Assembly: GCA_000437915.1 (NCBI GenBank)
Contig: FR901000.1
Span: 181,083 to 245,082 of the forward strand
Direction of reading: 5' to 3'
Length of the DNA: 64,000 nucleotides
Source of the DNA: Subdoligranulum sp. CAG:314
Lineage (GTDB): Bacteria > Bacillota > Clostridia > Christensenellales > CAG-314
Position numbers and translations under genes: made by a program. Of this stretch, positions 8,018 to 17,619 are shown piece by piece; position 1 is the stretch's first letter, and the number at the start of each line of letters is the position of its first letter. Under the pieces are notes generated by a model. It was not told where the DNA came from and did no database searches. It was given only the letters and a program-made list of their open reading frames with translations.

Positions 8018-11000
8018 TTACTCGGGTGTGTAATCGTAAACTATTTTTGCGTTGCAGTCCTTAAACCAATGGGTTGAAGCAGTTGCGTTTATCGGACCGT
8101 ACCAATATTGAGAAATCACATAACGGCTTTCCATGATGTAAATAGTCTGCTCCGCAGTCCAGCCGGAGAATGTGCCGGAGCTGGTTATTGCCGTGTTGGG
8201 ACGAATAACAAGACTCTTGAGCGAGGTGCAGTTGGCAAAGGCGCTGCCGCCTATTTCCACCAACGACTCGGGCAACACAATGTTCGACAACGACGTACAG
8301 CCGCTGAATACGCTGCTTGCCATTTCCGTGAGCGTATCGGGCAAATTCACCGTCGTAAGAGAGGTGCAACCGCTGAATGCAGAATAAGGTATTTCGGTAA
8401 TGCCCCGCTCCAACGTCACTGTGACAAGAGACGTGCAATTTATGAAGGAGTAGTCCCAATCGGTTAAAGTGGCGGGGATGGTTATCGATTTCAGACCGCT
8501 GTCGCTGAAATTTTCTCTGTCCATACAATATAAGGAGCTGGGCAGTTTAACGCTTTCAAGGGACGTGCAGCCCGAGAAAACGAATCTTCCCATGGTTTCC
8601 AATCCCTCGTTGAAGGTCACGGACACGAGGTCTGTACAGTTTGCAAACGTATACACGTTGTGTGTGCCGCTGGCAGCCGAGGAAGTTTTGCCGAGACTCA
8701 GATGCTTCACGCCTGCGGGAATGGTCACGCTCGTCAGACCGCTGTTCTGGAACGTGTATGTTCCGAGATAGGTCAGGCTTTCGGGCAAATCGATTGTTTT
8801 GAGCGACGTACAGCCCTCGAACATATAATTGCTCAGCACATCCAGCCCCTCGGGAAGCGTCACGGACGAAAGGCTCGTGCACCCCTGGAACAGGTTGGTT
8901 CCCAAAATATTGGTATAAGTACCTTCGACATACTGGCTTCCCAAAACAACCATGGTTTCGGGGATGACTATACTTTCAAGCGAGGTGCAGTAGGCAAAGG
9001 CGTAATTTCCTATGCTCTGCAACGTCGAAGGAAGCGTCACGCTCTTCAACGATTTGAGTCCGTAAAAGGCGTTTGCGGGGATACTTGTCACGCCTTCGGG
9101 CACCGTGATATGCTCGATACCCGTCACGCCGTAAAAGGCGTAAGCCGTGATGCCGTTGTTGAGCAGCAGCTCTTCAACGTCAATCCCTACGTCCGCCATG
9201 GCGGAAGGCACAAACACAAGCGCGCCCGTCGTTCTGTTGTAGACTATGCCGTCCTCGCTCTTGAACGTGGCGTTGAGTCCGTCTACAAGCACCTCGGTGA
9301 GATTGACGCAATCGGCAAAGGCTTTGCCGCTGATTGTCTTGACGTTTTGCGGAATGACGATATATTCGAGACCGCTGCCAAGGAAAGCCTCCGAACCGAT
9401 TGAGGTTATCGCAGACGTCAAATTGATTGATTTGAGAGACACGCAGTTTCGGAACATATAACTCTGTATGCTTGTCATGCTTTGAGACAACGTCACTCTT
9501 TCAAGCGAAGTGCAGCCGTCAAAGGCATATGTGGCGGAAGTCGTCACGGTATCGGGGATAGCTATGCTTTCAAGCGAAGTGCAGTCTCGGAACATATAAG
9601 AAACCAGCTTAGTCCATCCGCTTTGCGGGAAAGTCACGCTTGTGAGATTTACGCAGCCGTCAAACAGATACGTGCCTGCGGAAACCGCAGTGCCGTCGCC
9701 CGTAGGCAGCACAATCGAAGTCAACGATTCACAGCCGCTGAACAAATATGCTCCGAGCACACAAACACTGTCGGGCAGGATAAAGGACTCGTCTCCGTCG
9801 TATCCCGTATAGGTCACTTTTTCAAGGCTGACGCACCCCATAAAGGTCTTGGGGCCTATTGACAGCAGACCTGCGGGCAGCGTCACGCTCCTGAGATTTA
9901 CGCAGCCGTCGAAAAGACTTACGTCGTTTGTGGTGGATGAGCCTGTGTTTGCCTTTGTACCGGCCTTGTGGCTGATATGCTGAACGCCCGAAGGGATTTC
10001 AATACTTGTCAGACCGCTGTTCTGGAAGGTATATCTTCCAAGATAAGTCAGCTTCGACGGCAAATCAATGCTTTCAAGCGACGTGCAGCCTCTGAATATA
10101 TAGTTGCCCAAGGTTGTGACGCCTTCGTGCAGCGTCACGGACGCAAGGCTTGTGCAGCCGTCAAACAGATTGTTGGGGAGAGATGTGACGTTGCCGGGGA
10201 TTGTTATCGATTTAAGCGCCGTACATCCCTGAAACGCGTTTGTGCCTAACGTCTTCAAGCTTGAAGGCAAAGTTATACTTTCAAGCGACGTGCAGTCCTT
10301 GAACAGGCTGGTTCCGAGCGAAGTTATCGCGTTATGCAGCGTCACTGTCTTAAGCTTGGAGCAGCCGTTGAAAATCTGATTGCCCAGCGTTTTGATTGCC
10401 TCGGGGATTGTTATTTCGGTAAGTCCGCTCAATGTGAAAGCGTAAATCCCTATGCTTGTAACATTTGAAATGTCTATTTCCGCCAAAGACGCGCAGTTTT
10501 TGAACGCATACTGCCCTATGGTGGTCAGCGTATCTGGCAGATTGACCGTCGTCAACGAGACGCAATCGCTGAACATATAGTTAGGCAAGCTCTTTACCCC
10601 GGCGGGCAAACTGATTTCCTTTAAGGACGAGCAGTTTGCAAACAGATACGTGCCGTAAGACGCTCCCGCCGGCAGATTGATTGTTGTGAGCGAGGTGCAG
10701 CTGTTGAAAGCGCCGTTGCCTATGGATTGCAGCGCGCTTGTTCCTTCAAACTTCACTTCCTTCAAAGAGAAGCAGTTTTGGAACGCGCCCTGACCTATTT
10801 CCAGCACGGACGAGGGTATAGTAACCTTTGTGAGGTACACCTGATTTTTGAAAGCGCCGGCTTCGATGTAAAGCGTGCCCTCGGGGATAACCACCTCGGT
10901 GTTTTTGCCGTCAAGCGCCGTGAAGAAGTAAATAATCGAATTGCCCGAAGGAGTGCTTATCAACGGCAACTCGCTGTCCACGCCGTAGCTCTCGTTGGTG

Positions 11001-14000
11001 GCGGCAATTTCCACTTTTTCAAGCACGGGCGCCGCCATAAGCGCCTGGTCCAGATTGGAGAGCACGCTTTCGGAAACATAGATTTCTTTAAGGCTGTTGC
11101 AGCCGAAGAACAGCTGTTTGGCAACCGTTATTTCGTTTTCGCTTGAAGGGAAACTGAACTTGGTCAACGCCGTGTTGCGGAAAGCATAGTTATATATATT
11201 TTTGAGCTTGCTGCCCGTGTCGAAGGTCAAGGACTTAAGATTGCGGCAGCCGTCAAAGGCGTACCCGTGCAGAGGACCGCCCGCGGCAGGAATATCCTCG
11301 CCTATGTTTTCCACCGAAGCGGGTATTGCAATGCTTTCAATCAGGCTGTCTCTGAACGCCGCGTATCCGATAGACGAGCACACGCTGCCTTCGGCGAAGG
11401 TCACGCTTTTGAGCGACGAATACGCAAACGCCGAGTTGCCTATCCTTGTGACGTTGGCGGGTATGACGACGGAATTTACGCCCGTGTACTGGAACACGCC
11501 CGAATTGATGATTTCAAGCGCGCCGTCAGCTGCGAAGGTAACCGAGGTCAGCTTTGTACACCTTGAAAATGCGTAGTCGCCTATCGTAACGACGCTTGCG
11601 GGTATGACTACGGAGGAAATTCCCGACATACTCAGGGCATATTGTCCGATTTCGGTAAGCAAACCGCCCTCGGAGAATGTAATTTGGGAAATATTGGTGG
11701 AGCAAAGCGCATAGGCGCCCAGCGTTTCAAGTCTCTTGGGGAAGGCAATCTGCGTCAGATTGTCGCAGCGGTCAAATACGGGATAATATGACGTTCCGTA
11801 CTGCGAGCCGTAAACGCCGCCTGTAAGAATCAGACCGTTGCTGTCGTTGCCCTCGGCGAATGTGACCTTGCTCAGTTGCGAGCAATAGTAAAACGCTTGC
11901 TGTTCCATCGCCTTGACGGTGTTGGGAATTGTAATTTCCGTCAAAGAATTGCATTGATAGAACATATACTTGCCTATCAGCTCTATACCGTCGGGGAGAA
12001 CCACCTCGGTCAGGTTTTTGCAGTTGTAGAAAACTTCTGCGCCGAATTCGACGTTGCCCGTAACGTTGCCGAAGTCCACTTTGAGAAGCCCCGTATTCTC
12101 CTTGAACGCTTCGGCCCACACCTTTGTCAACGTTGCGGGGATGGTAACCACGCCGTCCACTCCGGAATTGTTGACGGGCACGGGATACAAATCTGTCACA
12201 ACGCCTTCGGTTTTGCCGTAAAGCACGCCGTTGTCGGAATAGAAAGAGGCGTTGTCGGAAGCGACGTTTATTTCTTCCAGCGCGTTGCAATAGCGGAACA
12301 CATACATGTAAAGTTCGCTGCCGCTTTCGGTATAGCCCAGTGAAGAAAGCGTCTTCGGCAGACTGACTCTTACAAGACTGCTGCACCACTGGAACGCTTC
12401 GGCGCCAATCGACTCCACGCCCTCGGGGATAACGATTTCCGTTATTGCACGGCAAGAACGGAACGCGCCTGCGCTGATGGATACAAGACGCACGGGCAGA
12501 TTGACCTCGGCCAGCTTGGAGCAATTGGCAAAAGCCTCATTCGATATGACAAGACCTTCGGTACCGCCGTCCGCAAACGTGACTTTTTCGAGATTGGTAC
12601 ATCCGTTGAACGCGAAAGAACCGATTTCCGTCACGTTTTTGCCTATGGTGATTTCCGTGAGTCCCGTCTTTTGAGTAAACACCTTTTCGCCGATTGTCGT
12701 AACCGTTTCCGGCGTGGTGTAAGCGCCTTGCTTGGCGGAGGGATAGAAAATGATTCGGGTAATCTCAACGTCGTAAACGATGTCGTCGATTGCCGTATAA
12801 TACGGATTGCCTTCGGCAATGACAACGCTCGCCAGCTTGATTCCGAAAACTCCGCCGATGTCGGCAATGTACACATCTTTTGACAGCTCCACGACAGTAA
12901 CGTATGTCGTACCGACGCTTGTCGTCGAGCTTGTTATGGTTGCAAAAGCTCCCGAAACGAAATCGACCTCTCCTATGCTGTTTACCACAACCTTGGTCAG
13001 CGTGGAAATGTTGCCGAAAGCGTTTTTACCCAGCGATTTGAGGTTGGCGGGCAGAGTGATTTCGGAAATTGCCTCCGTGGTGCTCGCCTTGCAGCCGTAA
13101 AACGCGCCCTCGCCTATTGTCAAAGCAAGGTCGTTGGCTTCTCCCTCGAACACAATGGCGGTGACGCCCGTGCAGCTCTTGAAAGCGTTTTTCTCAATCA
13201 GCGCAACCCAGCCGGGTATGGTTACTGAAGTGATTTTTTTGCAGTTTTCAAACGCGGACTCGCCTACCGTCAAAATGCCGGTGGGTATTTTCAGCGCAAC
13301 CGTCATGCCTTCGGGGGCTTTGATGATTTTGGATTTGTTCGCGTCAGTAAGCATACCGTCAACGGATGCGTACGCCGCGCAGCCTTCTTCCACATTGATT
13401 TTTTCAAGAGACGTGCAGCCGCTGAACGCAAGTATGTCGAAAGAGGACAGACGTACAGGCAAGGTCACTTCCGTAAGCGACGTGCAGCCTTTGAAGCAGT
13501 TGGCAATCAGCGTAAGATTGTCGGCTGCGGCAGCCGCAGTTTCGAGCAAGCCGACCTCGTCCACGGGCGCGTCGGGAACCGCGAGGAACACCAGCTTTTC
13601 AAGCTTGTTTGCGCCGTAGAAGCTCTCGGTGTCGATTTGTCTGACGCTTGCGGGGATATATATTTCAGTGATTTTTGTGTAGCCTCTGAAAACATTGGCG
13701 GGTATGACCTCCGTGCCGAACGGAACGGTGTAAGCGCCCGAGCGCGCGTAAGGGAAGTATTTCAGCTCTACGCCGCCGGTAATCGTGTTCTTGTAAAACA
13801 GAACGCCGTCAACCGAAGCGTAAAATCTTTCGTGGTTGCCCTCCACTTCGTATACGTTGACGTTTTGAAGCTTGGAGCAGCCTCTGAACGGCGAGCCAGT
13901 CTGATTGCCGCCGAGTCCCATATCGATATATCTGATTGTGTCGGGAACGTTGATTGTCACAAGCGTCGAGCACCCGTCAAAGGCGCCGCCCGCTATTTCT

Positions 14001-16516
14001 CCCACAGGCAGCTCGTTGTATTCGGAGGGAATGGTCACTTCCGTCACAAGACTTATGCCGGCGGCTTTCATAACCGCATATTCCTGCTCTCCCGTATCGG
14101 GATTGGTGATGAGCGCAAACTGCAACACGTCCACAAAGGCGGGATAAAGAGTTATGTCGTTAAGCGACGTCCACACGTTGACGCTGTTGCCGTAGTTGTC
14201 CGTCATTTTGACGCCGTTGCCGTTGGTGGAAGTATACCAGCCCTCAAAGGCTTTGGTCACGTCGTAGGGCACCAGCACGGGCAGCGTGAATTTCTGTCTG
14301 TAAACGACGTCCGCCTGCACTGTTTCCGAGCTGCCGTCGATTGTTCCGCCGCCGGCGGTAAGCTTGACGTGATAGGTGTTTGGCTCCCACTGCGCGTAAA
14401 GAGTAAGGTCGGACGCTTGGTTAAGCGTCGTTTCAATGTATTCCAGACCTTCCTTCTCCGCCGACCAGAATCTGAATGTATAACCGTCAAACGTAACATT
14501 GCCGGGCAATTCAAGGTCGTCGCCCGCCGCTCTGTAAAGCGTTGCGAAATCGCCCTGATACTCGAAATTGTAGGACAGGCTGACGGCAAACACCTCAACC
14601 TCTATCGTCTCCCATTCGGAAGGAGCGCCCACATTGTCGTAATAACGCACCGAAACGGTGTTTATTCCCTTGCGGGTAAACTCGATTGACTGACTCGAAA
14701 ACTTGCTTTCTACCGAGATTTCCTCGCCGTCGTTTACCTTGACTCCGTACTTCATGGCGCCCACTATGGACGACCAGACAACCTGACCGTTTTCGTAATA
14801 GACTTTTCCTTCAAGCGTGGCAGTAAATTCCTTCACGTCGGAGTACAGTGAGTTTTCCGCCTCCGTCGCGCCGTTTGCTCTCACGCTTATCAGCATATTC
14901 ATCCAGTCATCGATGCTTTGGGGAAGCTTCATGCTGTTGCCCGTCTCCACGAGGTACTCCGTGCCGTCTATATTGACCGTGTAGCTCACTGCATCCGCGA
15001 CCGTATTCCAGCTGAGCGTGTCGCCGTCAACGGTTATTTCGACGGGAGTGGCAAGCCTCGTCTTGCTGTAAGTGAACACCGCAGGCTCGGAGCTGTTGTA
15101 GCCGTGCGCCACCGCGCGCACGCTCACCACTATGTCGCCCTGTCCCATTTCCTTCAACGACACCGTTCTGTTGAATCTCGTCCAATCTCCGTCGTTGATT
15201 TTGTATTCGTAATATTCCGCGTTGGCGACATCGTTCCAGCTTAACGTCTCGTCTGCCTCATTGACGGTCAGTCCCGTCACCGTGTCCAAACGCCTTTCAA
15301 AAACAAAGGTTTCGGAATAAGAGGTTATGTAACCGTCGGCAACCGCCTCGACCTTGAACGTGATGCCCTCCTCGCGCATTTCGCACATGGAAAAGTCGAA
15401 CACCGTGGACGTGCCGTTGTCAAAACGCGTATGCCCCGATACGTGTCCCGAGGAGGTGTTGCCGCACTCGACAGTTATCAGATACTTTTGTGCGTTGGCA
15501 ACCTCGTTGAATTGCAGCTCGAAACCGTTCACCTCGAACAGGCTGACTCTTGCAAGCGCCTTGTTGTTGTAGTAAACCGTCGTGGTTTTGTTGTTGCAGG
15601 TTATTTCAATTTTGTATTCTCCGGCGGGCTTGGACGAAAAATCGTAGTCGTATTGCAGCGCGCCGGTAGTAAAGGGAGTTTCCGTCGTGTTGTCAGGCTT
15701 GGTTATCGTCACGCGATAACTCATGTTTACGCCCATGCTGTCCCAAACCGCGCCGTTTTCGTTTACCGACGCCGCGGGAGCGTCGCTCTCAAACACCGCG
15801 AACAGCGTTATGTTCTGCGTAAGCACCTGTCCCGTATAGCGCGCGGTAAGCTTGCTTTCGTCCTCGAAATCGCTCATCCACCAGCCGAGAAACTCTTTTC
15901 CGTCCGCCGACGTCGCCGCAGGCAAATCGGTGAGAACGCCGCCCTCGTTTGTGGTGCGCGAAGCGACAGGCGTGGACGAGCCGACGAATTTAACCGTGAA
16001 TATTTCCTCTATCCTGTCCACAAAACGCGCGTAAACCGTCGTGTCCTGCACGATTTTCTTGGAAAAATCAAAAGGGGTAGAAAAGTCGCTGTCCTCGTAC
16101 CAACCGACAAAAACCTGCCCCGCTTTCGTCGGCTGCGAAGGCAGACTTGCGGTGCCGTTGTGGTTTACCGATTGAGAGGCGACCTGACTGCCCCCGTTTG
16201 TGTTGAAAGTCACCGTGTAAGAGTTGACTCTCCATGTAGCCGTAAGAGTTATGTTTCCCGTAACCGTGTCCGTTCCGAAAACAAACTCGGTTCCGTCCGG
16301 CTTAACCCATTTTTCAAAGGTATAGCCGGTTCTTGTCGGAGCATTCGGCTCCTCGACAGTGCCGTTGCTTTTCACCTCGACGCTGCCGACCGCGCTTCCG
16401 CCGTTGCTGTCAAACGTCACTGTAAACGTTTTTGAACAGGCGGTAGCGCATACCGCCAGCACAACTACCAGCAGAACGGCAAGAAGAAGCTTTGTCCACT
16501 TTGTCTTTGCCTTCAT
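8018..16516 (-). CDS. giant BspA-like leucine-rich-repeat lipoprotein (2832 aa)
   Basis: Signal peptide with lipobox CATAC ending about residue 27, so lipid-anchored and surface exposed. Residues 28 to about 240 hold three InlB-type modules (YTFEKW, VFVGWY, EFLGWW), followed by Fn3-like modules with SWNDVANAEYYEY-type repeats to about 640 and two more InlB-type modules to about 790. From there to the end runs a ladder of BspA-type LRR_5 repeats (consensus AFxGCTSLxxVTLPxxLxxIGxxAF); I count roughly 65. There is no LPXTG or other wall anchor. Start: ATG 16514-16516 with AGGAGG. A consensus promoter and two palindromes lie upstream, next to a divergent TetR gene. BspA-type proteins of other bacteria bind host proteins; adhesion here is inference. 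Confidence 0.92.
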   Translation of the reverse strand: MKAKTKWTKLLLAVLLVVVLAVCATACSKTFTVTFDSNGGSAVGSVEVKSNGTVEEPNAPTRTGYTFEKWVKPDGTEFVFGTDTVTGNITLTATWRVNSYTVTFNTNGGSQVASQSVNHNGTASLPSQPTKAGQVFVGWYEDSDFSTPFDFSKKIVQDTTVYARFVDRIEEIFTVKFVGSSTPVASRTTNEGGVLTDLPAATSADGKEFLGWWMSDFEDESKLTARYTGQVLTQNITLFAVFESDAPAASVNENGAVWDSMGVNMSYRVTITKPDNTTETPFTTGALQYDYDFSSKPAGEYKIEITCNNKTTTVYYNNKALARVSLFEVNGFELQFNEVANAQKYLITVECGNTSSGHVSGHTRFDNGTSTVFDFSMCEMREEGITFKVEAVADGYITSYSETFVFERRLDTVTGLTVNEADETLSWNDVANAEYYEYKINDGDWTRFNRTVSLKEMGQGDIVVSVRAVAHGYNSSEPAVFTYSKTRLATPVEITVDGDTLSWNTVADAVSYTVNIDGTEYLVETGNSMKLPQSIDDWMNMLISVRANGATEAENSLYSDVKEFTATLEGKVYYENGQVVWSSIVGAMKYGVKVNDGEEISVESKFSSQSIEFTRKGINTVSVRYYDNVGAPSEWETIEVEVFAVSLSYNFEYQGDFATLYRAAGDDLELPGNVTFDGYTFRFWSAEKEGLEYIETTLNQASDLTLYAQWEPNTYHVKLTAGGGTIDGSSETVQADVVYRQKFTLPVLVPYDVTKAFEGWYTSTNGNGVKMTDNYGNSVNVWTSLNDITLYPAFVDVLQFALITNPDTGEQEYAVMKAAGISLVTEVTIPSEYNELPVGEIAGGAFDGCSTLVTINVPDTIRYIDMGLGGNQTGSPFRGCSKLQNVNVYEVEGNHERFYASVDGVLFYKNTITGGVELKYFPYARSGAYTVPFGTEVIPANVFRGYTKITEIYIPASVRQIDTESFYGANKLEKLVFLAVPDAPVDEVGLLETAAAAADNLTLIANCFKGCTSLTEVTLPVRLSSFDILAFSGCTSLEKINVEEGCAAYASVDGMLTDANKSKIIKAPEGMTVALKIPTGILTVGESAFENCKKITSVTIPGWVALIEKNAFKSCTGVTAIVFEGEANDLALTIGEGAFYGCKASTTEAISEITLPANLKSLGKNAFGNISTLTKVVVNSIGEVDFVSGAFATITSSTTSVGTTYVTVVELSKDVYIADIGGVFGIKLASVVIAEGNPYYTAIDDIVYDVEITRIIFYPSAKQGAYTTPETVTTIGEKVFTQKTGLTEITIGKNVTEIGSFAFNGCTNLEKVTFADGGTEGLVISNEAFANCSKLAEVNLPVRLVSISAGAFRSCRAITEIVIPEGVESIGAEAFQWCSSLVRVSLPKTLSSLGYTESGSELYMYVFRYCNALEEINVASDNASFYSDNGVLYGKTEGVVTDLYPVPVNNSGVDGVVTIPATLTKVWAEAFKENTGLLKVDFGNVTGNVEFGAEVFYNCKNLTEVVLPDGIELIGKYMFYQCNSLTEITIPNTVKAMEQQAFYYCSQLSKVTFAEGNDSNGLILTGGVYGSQYGTSYYPVFDRCDNLTQIAFPKRLETLGAYALCSTNISQITFSEGGLLTEIGQYALSMSGISSVVIPASVVTIGDYAFSRCTKLTSVTFAADGALEIINSGVFQYTGVNSVVIPANVTRIGNSAFAYSSLKSVTFAEGSVCSSIGYAAFRDSLIESIAIPASVENIGEDIPAAGGPLHGYAFDGCRNLKSLTFDTGSKLKNIYNYAFRNTALTKFSFPSSENEITVAKQLFFGCNSLKEIYVSESVLSNLDQALMAAPVLEKVEIAATNESYGVDSELPLISTPSGNSIIYFFTALDGKNTEVVIPEGTLYIEAGAFKNQVYLTKVTIPSSVLEIGQGAFQNCFSLKEVKFEGTSALQSIGNGAFNSCTSLTTINLPAGASYGTYLFANCSSLKEISLPAGVKSLPNYMFSDCVSLTTVNLPDTLTTIGQYAFKNCASLAEIDISNVTSIGIYAFTLSGLTEITIPEAIKTLGNQIFNGCSKLKTVTLHNAITSLGTSLFKDCTSLESITLPSSLKTLGTNAFQGCTALKSITIPGNVTSLPNNLFDGCTSLASVTLHEGVTTLGNYIFRGCTSLESIDLPSKLTYLGRYTFQNSGLTSIEIPSGVQHISHKAGTKANTGSSTTNDVSLFDGCVNLRSVTLPAGLLSIGPKTFMGCVSLEKVTYTGYDGDESFILPDSVCVLGAYLFSGCESLTSIVLPTGDGTAVSAGTYLFDGCVNLTSVTFPQSGWTKLVSYMFRDCTSLESIAIPDTVTTSATYAFDGCTSLERVTLSQSMTSIQSYMFRNCVSLKSINLTSAITSIGSEAFLGSGLEYIVIPQNVKTISGKAFADCVNLTEVLVDGLNATFKSEDGIVYNRTTGALVFVPSAMADVGIDVEELLLNNGITAYAFYGVTGIEHITVPEGVTSIPANAFYGLKSLKSVTLPSTLQSIGNYAFAYCTSLESIVIPETMVVLGSQYVEGTYTNILGTNLFQGCTSLSSVTLPEGLDVLSNYMFEGCTSLKTIDLPESLTYLGTYTFQNSGLTSVTIPAGVKHLSLGKTSSAASGTHNVYTFANCTDLVSVTFNEGLETMGRFVFSGCTSLESVKLPSSLYCMDRENFSDSGLKSITIPATLTDWDYSFINCTSLVTVTLERGITEIPYSAFSGCTSLTTVNLPDTLTEMASSVFSGCTSLSNIVLPESLVEIGGSAFANCTSLKSLVIRPNTAITSSGTFSGWTAEQTIYIMESRYVISQYWYGPINATASTHWFKDCNAKIVYDYTPE

Positions 16517-16599
16517 ATAAAAAGCCTCCTACATTTTATTTTCGCACCATACATAAATTTATTTGTCAATATGTACTTATTTTAGAACAGCATGACGAA

Positions 16600-16622
16600 T
16601 ACACCTGTGCGATGTGTAAATT
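16600..16622. promoter_or_regulatory. putative TetR operator, site 1 (over the transcription start of the giant gene)
   Basis: TACACCTG-TGC-GATGTGTA, an imperfect palindrome (6 of 8 arm positions) followed by AATT. It agrees with site 2 at 20 of 22 positions from ACAC to AATT. It covers the expected +1 and the 3' edge of the -10 box of the giant gene promoter, an ideal repressor position. Confidence 0.6.
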
Positions 16623-16648
16623 ATAGCAATCCGAGTTCACGCTGTCAA
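16620..16648 (-). promoter_or_regulatory. consensus sigma-A promoter for the giant lipoprotein gene
   Basis: On the minus strand TTGACA (16643-16648), exactly 17 bases, then TATAAT (16620-16625). Both hexamers are perfect, so the unregulated promoter should be strong. The leader is about 95 bases and ends in AGGAGG. Confidence 0.85.
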
Positions 16649-16674
16649 CCTCTTTTCATCGTTTTTTTTTTTGT

Positions 16675-16701
16675 AATTTACACATCTGCGATGTGTAAAT
16701 T
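16675..16701. promoter_or_regulatory. putative TetR operator, site 2 (perfect 12-bp inverted repeat)
   Basis: Arms AATTTACACATC and GATGTGTAAATT around TGC: a perfect 27-bp palindrome. Its centre is 79 bases from that of site 1 and it lies upstream of the -35 box of the giant gene. The rest of the 397-base gap 16517-16913 holds the two promoters and no other coding sequence that I can see. Confidence 0.65.
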
Positions 16702-16878
16702 TTTTGACAAAATTGCCGTTCCGTCGTCGTTTTTCGGCAATTTTCAACAATAACGACAAAGAAAACTTATAGAACTCCGCGCAAAAAACCAATCCTTTCC
16801 CCTCCCGCGGTGTAATAACAATCCGAGCTTTAAATCCTTAAAAATTCAATGTGAAATAATCGACACGTTTATATAAAC

Positions 16879-16907
16879 TTGACAGATGTCGCGGTTTGTG
16901 CTAAAAT
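16879..16907 (+). promoter_or_regulatory. promoter of the TetR gene, leaderless geometry
   Basis: TTGACA (16879-16884), 17 bases, TAAAAT (16902-16907) preceded by TGC. Only six bases (AATTTT) separate the -10 box from the ATG at 16914, so transcription should begin at or next to the start codon. No ribosome binding site exists. Confidence 0.75.
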
Positions 16908-16913
16908 AATTTT

Positions 16914-17540
16914 ATGAAAAACAAAGAATTTACGCTGAGCATCTTCCGCAACGACCCCACCTTCGCCAACACGGACAAGGAGGATTTGCGAATCCGCAGA
17001 ACAAAAACCTTTCTCATGCAGGCGTTGATAAGACTCATGGAAAAGCAGAGTTTCGAGCAGATAAGCGTAATAGACATCTGCAACGAAGCGCTTGTGCACC
17101 GAGCCACCTTTTACAAGCACTACAAGGACAAATACGACCTTTTGACCAACACGCTCGAAACGCTCAAGGTCTATATTTTCGCGGATAACGCAAGCGAGCG
17201 CGCATATTTAAACGACAAGGAGCTGTTTTTGAACGTGGCGGACTGCGCGCTCAGCTTTTTCGAGGCGCACCGCAGCACAATCAAAAACGTGCTCAACCAC
17301 AACAAGAACGAAACCATGCTGGACATGATTTTCTACACCACGGAAAAGACGCTTAAACGCTTTATCGAGTGCAGAATCGAGCAGACTCAAAAGACGCCCT
17401 CCGTGCCGCTGCCCGTCATAGTTTCCTTTTTTTCGGGCGGCTTTTCCTCTCTCATTTTGTGGTGGATAAACCACGAGGACGTCTGCACCAAAAACGAGAT
17501 TTTAAGCTACATCACACGCCTTGTCGAAGCGCGGATTTGA
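16914..17540 (+). CDS. TetR-family transcriptional regulator (208 aa)
   Basis: After an N-terminal extension of about 25 residues comes a TetR HTH domain: RRTKTFLMQALIRLMEKQSF (29-48), then the HTH ISVIDICNEALVHRATFYKHY (50-70). The C-terminal part (75-208) is an all-helical ligand/dimerisation domain with a hydrophobic FFSGGFSSLILWWI segment, as in TetR_C families of Firmicutes. It is divergent from the giant lipoprotein gene, with two related palindromes between them, so repression of that gene is the simplest reading. Its own promoter lacks a copy of the palindrome. The start ATG lies only six bases after the -10 box. Confidence 0.9.
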   Translation: MKNKEFTLSIFRNDPTFANTDKEDLRIRRTKTFLMQALIRLMEKQSFEQISVIDICNEALVHRATFYKHYKDKYDLLTNTLETLKVYIFADNASERAYLNDKELFLNVADCALSFFEAHRSTIKNVLNHNKNETMLDMIFYTTEKTLKRFIECRIEQTQKTPSVPLPVIVSFFSGGFSSLILWWINHEDVCTKNEILSYITRLVEARI

Positions 17541-17566
17541 AACCGTTTCAACTTGTTTTTTAAGCA

Positions 17567-17602
17567 AAAAACTCCGCAGCCCCAAAAGGGCTGCGGAGTT
17601 TT
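17567..17602 (+). terminator. hairpin terminator between convergent genes
   Basis: AAAACTCCGCAGCC and GGCTGCGGAGTTTT around a short loop, 27 bases after the TetR stop and before the 3' end of the leftward gene at 17620. It can serve both strands. Confidence 0.8.
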
Positions 17603-17619
17603 AAATTGTCGCAGACTGC

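Noticed and set aside
8200..12600. Regularly spaced similar DNA segments, looked at as a possible CRISPR or satellite array
   Set aside because: Spacing of about 69 bases reflects 23-residue LRR units in one coding frame; copies diverge in a codon-like way and there are no conserved repeats with unique spacers.
15431..16435. 334-codon plus-strand frame opposite the giant lipoprotein gene
   Set aside because: Arg/Val-rich translation with no start signal, complementary to an obvious InlB/Fn3 coding region.
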